From Deltaproteobacteria bacterium (lineage in GTDB: Bacteria > Desulfobacterota > Binatia > HRBIN30 > JACQVA1): a stretch of 64,000 nucleotides of DNA. The position numbers and the translations under genes were made by a program. Below are positions 9,221-16,484 of the stretch, in pieces. The stretch spans positions 62,001 to 126,000 of the forward strand of contig JACOST010000033.1 of NCBI GenBank assembly GCA_016178705.1, read 5' to 3'. A model generated the notes under the pieces. It worked only from the letters and a program-made list of their open reading frames with translations. It was not told the DNA's origin and ran no database searches. Within the stretch, counting starts at the first letter, position 1; each line of letters starts with the position of its first letter.

Positions 9221-10558
9221 ATGCGTTTCATACCCCACACGCCTGAGGACGTGCGCGCGATGCTGGCCACGGTCGGCGTGGCCTCGGTGGCGGAACTATT
9301 CGCCGACGTTCCCGCCGCGCTGCGCGAGCGGGCGCGCCTCGATCTGCCGCCGGGCGCCTCCGAGTCTGCGGTGCGCGCGCGGTTGGAGTCGCTTGCCGCC
9401 CGCAATCCCGGCGCGGCGTGCCTCTCGTTCCTGGGCGCCGGCGCATATCCGCACTTCGTGCCGGCGGTGGTGGATCAGATTCTACAGCGCGCTGAATTCT
9501 ACTCGGCGTACACTCCCTATCAACCCGAGGTTAGCCAAGGCACGCTGCAAGCGATCTTCGAGTTTCAGTCGCTGGTGGCGATGTTGTTCGATTGCGATGT
9601 CGCCAACGCCAGCATGTACGACGGCGCCTCGGCGACGGCCGAAGCAGTGTTGATGGCACTGCGCGTCCGTCCGAAGCGGCGCAAGGTGCTGGTGTCGCGC
9701 GCGTTGCATCCGCAGTATCGCCAAGTGATCACCACCTATCTCGAAGGTGCCGGCGATGTCGAAGTGATCGAGATCAATTTCGACGCCACCGGTGCCACCG
9801 ATCAGGGCGCGCTGGCTGCCGCGCTCGATGACGGGACGGCGGCGGTCGTCGTCGGGTATCCGAATTTCTTTGGCGTGCTCGAACCGCTCGACGCCATCGT
9901 CACCGCCGCGCACGCGCGCGGTGCCGTGGTCGTCTCGGCGACGGCGGAGACGCTGGCTCTCGGAGCAGCGAAGGCGCCCGGCACCAGCGGAGTCGATATT
10001 GTTGTGGGCGAAGGACAGAGCCTCGGCGGCGCGCTCAACTACGGCGGGCCCGGAGTCGGCCTGTTCGCAACGCGCAGCGAGCACGTGCGTCTGATGCCGG
10101 GTCGGCTGGTTGGCGAAACGGTCGATGGCGACGGCCGCCGCGGCTACGTACTGACGCTCGCCACCCGCGAACAACACATCCGGCGCGAGAAGGCGACCTC
10201 GAACATCTGCACCAATCAAGGCCTCATGGCACTCGCGGTCACCGTGCATCTCTCGATGATCGGGCGCCAGGGGCTGCGCACACTAGCGCTCACGAACTTA
10301 CAACGAGCACATGCAGCCGCTACGGCGTTGTGTGCGACCAACCGCTGGACGCGTCGCTTCTCCGGGGCTATCTTTAACGAGTTCGTCATCGCTGGAAGCG
10401 ACGCGCGCGCCGCCGTCGACGCGGCGCGCGGCCGCGGCGTGCTCGCCGGAGTGCCGCTCGGCACGTGGTACCCAGAACTCGACGACAGCGTGTTGGTGTG
10501 CGCGACCGAGATACACGCCGAGTCCGACATCGCCATGCTCGCCGAGGTGCTGCGATGA
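9221..10558 (+). CDS. gcvPA: Glycine dehydrogenase (decarboxylating) subunit 1
   Basis: A 445-residue P-protein alpha half, the usual length when GcvP is split in two. The start FIPHTPEDVRAML is characteristic, as are FLGAGAYPHFVPAVVD, SAYTPYQPEVSQGTLQAIFEFQS, NASMYDGASATAEA and TSNICTNQGLMALAV. With the beta half it decarboxylates glycine and loads the aminomethyl group on GcvH. Its stop overlaps the gcvPB start by ATGA, so the subunits are translationally coupled. The Shine-Dalgarno before 9221 is weak. Confidence 0.95.
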   Translation: MRFIPHTPEDVRAMLATVGVASVAELFADVPAALRERARLDLPPGASESAVRARLESLAARNPGAACLSFLGAGAYPHFVPAVVDQILQRAEFYSAYTPYQPEVSQGTLQAIFEFQSLVAMLFDCDVANASMYDGASATAEAVLMALRVRPKRRKVLVSRALHPQYRQVITTYLEGAGDVEVIEINFDATGATDQGALAAALDDGTAAVVVGYPNFFGVLEPLDAIVTAAHARGAVVVSATAETLALGAAKAPGTSGVDIVVGEGQSLGGALNYGGPGVGLFATRSEHVRLMPGRLVGETVDGDGRRGYVLTLATREQHIRREKATSNICTNQGLMALAVTVHLSMIGRQGLRTLALTNLQRAHAAATALCATNRWTRRFSGAIFNEFVIAGSDARAAVDAARGRGVLAGVPLGTWYPELDDSVLVCATEIHAESDIAMLAEVLR

Positions 10559-12054
10559 CTGAGCCCGTTCGCAAGCAAGCCGGGCTACTGCTCGAAGAGC
10601 CGCTCATCTTCGAACGCAGTCGCCCCGGTCGCGCGGCGTTTGCGCTCGAAGGCGAGGTGGAGTCGGCGGAGCAGTTGTTGCCGACGGAGTTGCGCCGTGC
10701 GTCGATCGACGGTTTCCCCGAAGTCAGCGAGCCCGAAGTGCTGCGGCACTTTCTACGCCTGTCGCAGTGGAATCTGGGGACCGCGACGACCTTCTATCCA
10801 CTCGGCTCGTGTACGATGAAGTACAACCCGGTAGTGAACGAAGCGATCGCGCGGCTGCCGGGTTTTGCGCGGTTGCATCCGTTGACGCCGGACGAGTTGG
10901 CGCAAGGGCAGTTGGAGTTGATGTGGGAGTTGGAGCGCTGCCTCGCCGAAGTGTGCGGCATGGACGCGATCAGTTTGCAGCCCGCGGCTGGTGCGCAGGG
11001 TGAGTTAAGCGGCATGAAGATGGTGCGGGCGTATCATGTCGAGCGCGGGCGCGCGCGGAAGAAAGTGTTGATCCCTGCCAGCGCTCACGGCACCAACCCG
11101 GCAAGCGCGGCGCTAGCGGGTTACAGCGTAGTGCCGGTCGAAGGCAATCGCGTCGGCTTGCTGGAAACCGACGCCGTCCGGCGCGCGATGGACGACGACG
11201 TCGCCGCGTTGATGATCACCAACCCGAACACGCTCGGGCTGTTCGAACGCGAGATCGTCCAGATCGCCGAAGTGGTGCACGCAAAGGGTGGACTTGTCTA
11301 CCTCGACGGCGCGAATCTCAACGCGCTGATGGGGATCGCGAAGCCCGGCCACATGGGCGCCGACGTGTTGCAGTTCAACTTGCACAAGACCTTCTCGACG
11401 CCACACGGCGGTGGTGGCCCCGGCGCCGGTCCGATCGGTGTGCGCGCATCACTCATGCCATATCTGCCGACGCCGCGGCTGGTGCGCGACGGCAACGGGA
11501 TTCGCTGGAGCGAGGCGTTCCCACAATCGATCGGCCGCGTGCGGTCGTTTCACGGCAACGCCGGCATGCACGTGCGCGCGTACGCCTACATCCTCGCGCT
11601 CGGTGGCGATGGTCTCACGCTGGCGACACAAATGGCGGTGCTGGCGGCGAACTACATCCGCCGCTCGCTCGAATCGACGTACCACGTTGCGGTGCCGGCG
11701 GTCTGCATGCACGAGTGCGTGCTGAGTGACAAAGGGATGGAAGCGCACGGGGTGAAGACGCTGGACATCGCCAAGCGATTGCTTGATTTTGGTTTCTACG
11801 CGCCGACGATCTACTTCCCGCTCGTGGTCAGCGGCGCGCTGATGATCGAGCCGACTGAGACCGAGAGCAAGGAGACCCTCGACGAGTTCATCGCCGCGAT
11901 GCAACAGATTGCGCGCGAGGCGCGCGAGTCACCCGACACGGTGCGCAATGCCCCGACGCGCACGCCGGTCACGCGGCTCGACGAAGCGCGCGCTGCGCGG
12001 CGGCCGGTGTTGCGGTGGAGGCGTGAGTCGGGAGTCGTGAGTCGGGAATCGTGA
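10555..12054 (+). CDS. gcvPB: Glycine dehydrogenase (decarboxylating) subunit 2
   Basis: A 499-residue PLP-binding half of the split P-protein. Visible are FYPLGSCTMKYNP, SLQPAAGAQGE, SAHGTNPASAA and the PLP lysine in NLHKTFSTPHGGGGPG. The start ATG overlaps the gcvPA stop. The last roughly twelve codons (RRESGVVSRES) come from a 'GTGAGTCGGGA' direct repeat at 12022-12057 and are unlikely to be conserved protein, so the ancestral stop was probably lost or overrun by repeat DNA. Confidence 0.95.
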   Translation: MTEPVRKQAGLLLEEPLIFERSRPGRAAFALEGEVESAEQLLPTELRRASIDGFPEVSEPEVLRHFLRLSQWNLGTATTFYPLGSCTMKYNPVVNEAIARLPGFARLHPLTPDELAQGQLELMWELERCLAEVCGMDAISLQPAAGAQGELSGMKMVRAYHVERGRARKKVLIPASAHGTNPASAALAGYSVVPVEGNRVGLLETDAVRRAMDDDVAALMITNPNTLGLFEREIVQIAEVVHAKGGLVYLDGANLNALMGIAKPGHMGADVLQFNLHKTFSTPHGGGGPGAGPIGVRASLMPYLPTPRLVRDGNGIRWSEAFPQSIGRVRSFHGNAGMHVRAYAYILALGGDGLTLATQMAVLAANYIRRSLESTYHVAVPAVCMHECVLSDKGMEAHGVKTLDIAKRLLDFGFYAPTIYFPLVVSGALMIEPTETESKETLDEFIAAMQQIAREARESPDTVRNAPTRTPVTRLDEARAARRPVLRWRRESGVVSRES

Positions 12055-12058
12055 GTGG
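12022..12058. repeat. Direct repeat at the gcvPB 3' end
   Basis: Three imperfect copies of GTGAGTCGGGA (variants GTCGTGAGTCGGGA and ATCGTGAGTGGGA) span the end of gcvPB and its stop codon. Confidence 0.7.
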
Positions 12059-12060
12059 GA

Positions 12061-13149
12061 TCAGTTCTTGCCCGGTTCGGTGTCGAGTCCAACGCCGGCC
12101 ATGCCTTGATAGCCGAGGCTTGGGACGCCGGTGCGCTGGTCGACATAGGTTTGCACCATCAAGTCGATCACCAAGATGAAGTGAATGTTGCCGTCGCTGG
12201 CCTCCGCGCCTGGTGGTGGGTTGGAGTCAAAGAAGATGGTTGGTTCGGCGAGGCCGAGCAACTCGCGATAGGCCGCAAGTGAAGTGTTGCTCTCGCGTTC
12301 GAGCACGCGGGCGCTGACGAGCTGCCCCTTCTTGCTCATCACCGCTTCCACCGCCGCGTACTCGCGGCCCGAGCCCGACGCGCCGCTGCGCCGCGACTGC
12401 TTGAGGCGAATCTCGAGATTTTGGAAGACGCGCGCCGCCACCCGTCGCACAAACGGCGCGAAGCGCTCGGCCTTGGTATTGAGGAGCGTCAAATCGCCCT
12501 CGCGAATTGTCGGCAGGTAGTCGCTGATGCCCGGACGCGCTGAGAAGGCACCGCCTTGTCCAGCCGCCAGCAGATTGCGACTCGTCGGCGTCGGCTTTTC
12601 CTCGCTGCTTGACTGCACGCGGCCTTCGCGAATCAGATCGCCAGCGCGCGGCAGCAACTGATCGAGTTTGGGAAGCGAGGCGACTTGCTCGCGCGCCTTT
12701 GCGGCCGGCTTCGGCGGCGGTGGAGGCGCCGGCCGGTCTTGCGGCGGCGCCTCGTGTTGCGCAGCGGCTTCGCCGCTGCCCGGAGCGGCTTGGCCCCGTT
12801 TGAGCATTTCATCTTTCACCGTGTTGTCGCGGTCACTGAGGAGGCGGGTTTTGTCTGGCGGGCGTTCTTCGCCCGCATCAGGCGGTGAGACGATCTGTCG
12901 CTCCGGCAACAACACGGGTGGCGGTGGTGGGGCCGGCGCATCGGGCGCCGCGGGTGCTGGCTTGGCCTGACTGGCCGGAGCCTTGGCCGCGGGCGGGCGC
13001 GGCGCCAGCTGCGTGAGGTCGACGTCGATCGATGGTGGCGTGATGACCGGCAACTCCATCCGACGCAGCAGCGGCAGCAACGCCAGCAACATGAGGTGTA
13101 CGAGCAGCGAGATGCCCAACGCCCACGAGAGCCGCGCCTGATCGCTCAT
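12061..13149 (-). CDS. TonB/TolA-like protein with Pro-rich linker
   Basis: A 362-residue protein with one N-terminal membrane helix (about 10-28, LGISLLVHLMLLALLPLL-like), then a long Pro/Ala/Lys-rich linker with PPPPP runs (~50-160) and a folded C-terminal domain (~210-345). This is the layout of TonB/TolA energy transducers: anchored in the inner membrane and reaching across the periplasm. The C-terminal part (VEAVMSKKGQLVSARVLERES) resembles a TonB C-terminal fold, but no exbB/exbD lies nearby. It may instead be an AgmX/GltJ-type envelope protein. The gene sits next to tatA, divergent from it. Confidence 0.65.
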   Translation of the reverse strand: MSDQARLSWALGISLLVHLMLLALLPLLRRMELPVITPPSIDVDLTQLAPRPPAAKAPASQAKPAPAAPDAPAPPPPPVLLPERQIVSPPDAGEERPPDKTRLLSDRDNTVKDEMLKRGQAAPGSGEAAAQHEAPPQDRPAPPPPPKPAAKAREQVASLPKLDQLLPRAGDLIREGRVQSSSEEKPTPTSRNLLAAGQGGAFSARPGISDYLPTIREGDLTLLNTKAERFAPFVRRVAARVFQNLEIRLKQSRRSGASGSGREYAAVEAVMSKKGQLVSARVLERESNTSLAAYRELLGLAEPTIFFDSNPPPGAEASDGNIHFILVIDLMVQTYVDQRTGVPSLGYQGMAGVGLDTEPGKN

Positions 13150-13264
13150 CGCCGTCCACTAAAGCGCTTCCCGTTCAGTGGTGCAATAAGCGCTGCCGGC
13201 GAGCGACGATCGCCTTGCGCGCGGCCGGACGCTTCGCGTATAAGCCACGCGGAGACTGTGGCGC

Positions 13265-13486
13265 ATGTTCGGACTTGGCATCGGAGAACTCCTCGTCATC
13301 CTCGTGATCGTCCTGATCATCTTTGGCGCCGGACGGCTGCCGGAGATCGGTGAAGGGTTGGGGCGCGGGATCAAAAACTTTCGCAAGGCGGTCAAGACAC
13401 CCGACGAGATCGACGTGACGCCGCCGTCGGCGAGCGCGGCCAAGCCGGAACCACCCAAGCCCGAGAGCGGCGAGCCTCAGGCCTGA
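13265..13486 (+). CDS. tatA: Twin-arginine translocase subunit TatA/TatE
   Basis: A 73-residue protein with one hydrophobic helix ([18 protein letters not shown]), the FGxxRLPEIG hinge and an amphipathic helix ([14 protein letters not shown]), then a charged/Pro tail. These are all the hallmarks of TatA, which forms the pore for folded proteins with cofactor-containing cargo. No tatB or tatC is adjacent. The 3' end overlaps the convergent zinc-ribbon gene by ten bases. Confidence 0.93.
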   Translation: MFGLGIGELLVILVIVLIIFGAGRLPEIGEGLGRGIKNFRKAVKTPDEIDVTPPSASAAKPEPPKPESGEPQA

Positions 13487-14550
13487 CGCTGCGCGGCCAC
13501 CACTTGGCTGCTGAACTCGGTGACACCGTTGGGCGGTTGCATGAAGACGATCACGAAGATCGATTCCTCTCCGGGCGCGATCCCAAACCGTTTCGGTGGT
13601 TTGAGATCTTCGAGAATCGAAACCTCGCGCTGGGTGAGTGACTTGAGGATCTTCATCGAGATCACGTTGCCGCAGAAAATGCTCTTCTCGTCAAGCTGCG
13701 CATCGTCGCGGCTGTAGAGGCGTCCCACGATTTGCACGTTGCGCACGGTGACGGTGGCGTTGTTGAGAGCGCGGCCGGTGATGACGAACACGGTCTGGCC
13801 GTCCTTGATCCGTTGGTAGCCGCCGGTGACGTCGCTGAGCACGAGCTTGCGATTGAGCAGCCGATCTTCCGTCAGCGAACTGATGAACGGGAGTTTGTGG
13901 AACAGCGAATCGGCCAAGACCACATTGGCCCGCAACGTCCACGCGATCACCGCGTATGCCGCCACCACCAAGCCCAGAAAGATGACGACCGGGCGCACCG
14001 AAATTCCCCGCGGCATGACGCGTTCCTCCTCGAACGGCTCGTCGAACTCGTCGGACACGTCCGCTGCCGCCTGCTCATCCTCTTCCAATTCTTCGCGCGC
14101 GATCCGTGTCGTTGGACGCTCGGGCTCGTTGAAATCGAGGTCGTCGTCGCGCGAAATGTCGAGCGACTCATTCGCGGAGCGCGTGACGGCCGGCGCCTCG
14201 TCTTCTTCCTCTTCGGCGAACGAATGGGAGGTAGGACTTGCGGTCTCACGGTGCCGCGTCGATGGTGCCGCGTCGGTCCCAAGCTCGAACTCCGGCTCGG
14301 GTTCGTCGATAGTCAGATCGCGAGCGGGAGCGCTTGGCTCTTTCGCCGGCTGCTCTGAGAAGGTAAACGAAAGATTCTCCGGTGTGTCCACTACTGATGG
14401 TTTGGGCGGCGGCTGGGGAGGGGTGGTACTGGTCGACGGGCCGGGAAAGATGTGGCGGCAGCGGGAGCACTTGAGCATCGGGTGCGCCGCGGTCAGTTTG
14501 GTATCGTCGAGCTGAAAACGCGTGGCACAATAGGGGCACTGGATAACCAT
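13477..14550 (-). CDS. MJ0042 zinc-ribbon / DUF3426 membrane protein
   Basis: A 357-residue protein. The start at 14550 is set by the N-terminal zinc ribbon: [12 protein letters not shown] and [12 protein letters not shown] form a CxxC-CxxC knuckle of the MJ0042 finger family. A long acidic, low-complexity region follows (~50-185), then a single transmembrane helix ([22 protein letters not shown], ~190-210). A DUF3426-like C-terminal domain is seen as [20 protein letters not shown] and [17 protein letters not shown]. The role is unknown; these proteins are common in delta- and betaproteobacteria. The frame is open upstream, but no start there is plausible. Confidence 0.8.
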   Translation of the reverse strand: MVIQCPYCATRFQLDDTKLTAAHPMLKCSRCRHIFPGPSTSTTPPQPPPKPSVVDTPENLSFTFSEQPAKEPSAPARDLTIDEPEPEFELGTDAAPSTRHRETASPTSHSFAEEEEDEAPAVTRSANESLDISRDDDLDFNEPERPTTRIAREELEEDEQAAADVSDEFDEPFEEERVMPRGISVRPVVIFLGLVVAAYAVIAWTLRANVVLADSLFHKLPFISSLTEDRLLNRKLVLSDVTGGYQRIKDGQTVFVITGRALNNATVTVRNVQIVGRLYSRDDAQLDEKSIFCGNVISMKILKSLTQREVSILEDLKPPKRFGIAPGEESIFVIVFMQPPNGVTEFSSQVVAAQRQA

Positions 14551-14580
14551 GGGAGCACGTCCGATCAGGCGGGGGATTGT

Positions 14581-15333
14581 ATGGGGAGTGAGAGCAAAAG
14601 CCAACCCAAGAACCAAGCAATGACGGGAGCCGTCACGGAACTTTCGGTCGTGCTGCCGGCCTACAACGAAGAGCTGAACGTCGACCGCGTCGTGCGCGAG
14701 GTCGCGGCGTATCTCGAATCGCTCGGCCTGGATTACGAGTTGCTGGTTGTCAACGACGGCAGCCGCGACCGCACCGGCGCGATCCTCGACGGTTTGGTGA
14801 AGGAGTTTCCGCGCCTGCGGCCGTTGCACCATCCGCAGAATCGCGGCTACGGCGCCGCGCTGCGCACCGGTTTTGATGCGGCGCAGAAGCGCTTCGTCTT
14901 CTACATGGACGGCGACGGGCAGTTCGACATCAAAGACCTCGCGGTGATTCTGCCGCTAGCGACCGACGACGACAACATCGTCACCGGCTACCGCATCGAA
15001 CGGCGCGATCCATTGGTTCGACGGTTGAACGCCAAACTATTCGGCGGCTTTCTCGTCCGCATCATGCTCGGAGTGAAAGTGCGCGACCTCAACTGCGCCT
15101 TCAAGCTGATTCCGAAGAAAGTGTTCGAGCGGATCACGCTGGAGTCGACCAGCGCGCTGATCAACGCCGAGCTGTACGGCCGCGCGATCCGCAAGGGCTT
15201 CGGCATCAAAGAAGTCGGCGTGCATCACTACCCGCGCGAAGCCGGCGTGCAGACGGGAGCGCACCTGCGCGTGATCCTGCGCGCCTTCTACGACCTCGCG
15301 CGCCTACGCCAGAAGATCGTCGCCGACGGCTGA
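14581..15333 (+). CDS. GT2 glycosyltransferase (polyprenyl-phosphate sugar synthase-like)
   Basis: A 250-residue soluble GT-A enzyme. LSVVLPAYNEELNV, VVNDGSRDRTG, NRGYGAALRTGFD and the metal-binding MDGDGQFD (DxD) are textbook for the DPM1/GtrB-like branch of GT2, which loads a sugar from a nucleotide donor onto polyprenyl phosphate. No C-terminal membrane helices are present. The start at 14581 has a GGGGGA stretch upstream; ATG 14620 is an alternative. It is divergent from the DUF3426 gene with 30 bases between. It opens the glycosyltransferase island and could charge lipid donors for the GT-C enzymes downstream. Confidence 0.88.
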   Translation: MGSESKSQPKNQAMTGAVTELSVVLPAYNEELNVDRVVREVAAYLESLGLDYELLVVNDGSRDRTGAILDGLVKEFPRLRPLHHPQNRGYGAALRTGFDAAQKRFVFYMDGDGQFDIKDLAVILPLATDDDNIVTGYRIERRDPLVRRLNAKLFGGFLVRIMLGVKVRDLNCAFKLIPKKVFERITLESTSALINAELYGRAIRKGFGIKEVGVHHYPREAGVQTGAHLRVILRAFYDLARLRQKIVADG

Positions 15334-15370
15334 CGCGACCGCGGGCCTTTCTCGCACTTGCTCTGCAAGC

Positions 15371-15799
15371 TCAAGCGCGTCGTCGAGTTAGCGTGCCGAG
15401 ATCGTTGGCAGTCAACTTTTGCGGGCGCAGATAGCGGGGGATGCGGCCGAGGAACCTTCGCGCTCGACGGCACTCGGCATCGGCGTCGTCGGTCGAAAAC
15501 GAACTCTCCACGTCGTAGTCGGCAGTCAGGCGATCATCCAGGCTTTCAACCAGAAGCGCGGCCCACTCGCGTTCGATCGCGCCCGGCCGGATCAGGTGCA
15601 GACCGAACAATCGTTTGATGGCGGCGTGGCTGTCGGCGCTTACGTCGTGGACGGCCAATGCCGCTTTGGCCGCGTGAAGGGCGGCATAGTACGCACGCGA
15701 CACCGCGTCCGCTTCGAAGCCTTCTGCGGCCAACAGCTCAGAAGCGTGCAGCGATTCGACGGCGCGACGCCACTCCGCCAGCACCATCGCGCGGTTCAT
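15371..15799 (-). CDS. HEPN-domain protein (toxin of MNT/HEPN pair)
   Basis: A 142-residue helical protein with the HEPN signature SRAYYAALHAAKAAL, where an Arg and a His are six residues apart as in the RxxxxxxH ribonuclease motif. Its start overlaps the upstream nucleotidyltransferase stop by ATGA. HEPN proteins in such pairs are RNA-cutting toxins neutralised by AMPylation from the MNT partner. This one keeps the key residues, so it may be active. Confidence 0.85.
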   Translation of the reverse strand: MNRAMVLAEWRRAVESLHASELLAAEGFEADAVSRAYYAALHAAKAALAVHDVSADSHAAIKRLFGLHLIRPGAIEREWAALLVESLDDRLTADYDVESSFSTDDADAECRRARRFLGRIPRYLRPQKLTANDLGTLTRRRA

Positions 15800-16392
15800 C
15801 GGATCGCAATCGCATCACGTTCCACCGCGCGCCGGAAGAACGAGCCGCTCTGCCTCCGGGCTTCCCACTCTTCTTCTGTGTACACCACGATCGACGGTAG
15901 GACATCCGAAGTTGAAGCCAGCTGGTAGCCGATGCGGCGGAGGTCACGTTTGCGCGCTTTCCAGCGGTTGTCCACGATGAGCACGACATCAAGATCGGAG
16001 TCGCGGGTCGCTTCACCGCGCGCCTTCGAGCCGTAGATGAGGAATTGCTTCACGGCGTCCGTGCATTGGGCAGCGAGCGCAACGCGATAAGCGTCGAGCC
16101 ACGCTTGATCGGTCGACGTGAAGCGCGCGGTTCTGCAGTTCCGTTGCCGCAACAGACTCTTTGCGCGCCTTGGGGAGCCCGCCGCGGCAACACCCGCGAC
16201 GCGCGTTGGCTGCTTGGGTGTCTGCGCACCGCGCAGGCCGTAGTCCTCGGGTACAAACTCGGGCTCAGCGACGATCGGTGGTTTCGATGCCGCCTCCTTG
16301 TAAGCTCCCGGCTGCTTGTCTTGCTTCCTGACGGTCAACCGATACGCTCCGTAAGTCTCGCAAACTCTCTCACGTCCAGAACCCCATCTCAA
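15796..16392 (-). CDS. MNT-type nucleotidyltransferase (antitoxin of MNT/HEPN pair)
   Basis: A 198-residue frame whose nucleotidyltransferase core is at about 105-185: IYGSKARGEATRDSDLDVVLIVD gives the GSxARGxxxxxSDxD active site. The first ~95 residues are basic and low-complexity, unlike the usual 100-110-aa minimal nucleotidyltransferase, so the true start may be internal; no strong Shine-Dalgarno decides it. It is coupled to the HEPN gene by a 4-base overlap. By analogy it would AMPylate its HEPN partner and block it. Confidence 0.8.
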   Translation of the reverse strand: MRWGSGRERVCETYGAYRLTVRKQDKQPGAYKEAASKPPIVAEPEFVPEDYGLRGAQTPKQPTRVAGVAAAGSPRRAKSLLRQRNCRTARFTSTDQAWLDAYRVALAAQCTDAVKQFLIYGSKARGEATRDSDLDVVLIVDNRWKARKRDLRRIGYQLASTSDVLPSIVVYTEEEWEARRQSGSFFRRAVERDAIAIR

Positions 16393-16484
16393 CCGCGGGC
16401 CACAGCGCGCCGGCGGGCACCTTGTCGAGGAGGATGGGCTGGGGCGACGCGTGCGTTGCCTCTACACTCAAGCGGAGAACGCCG

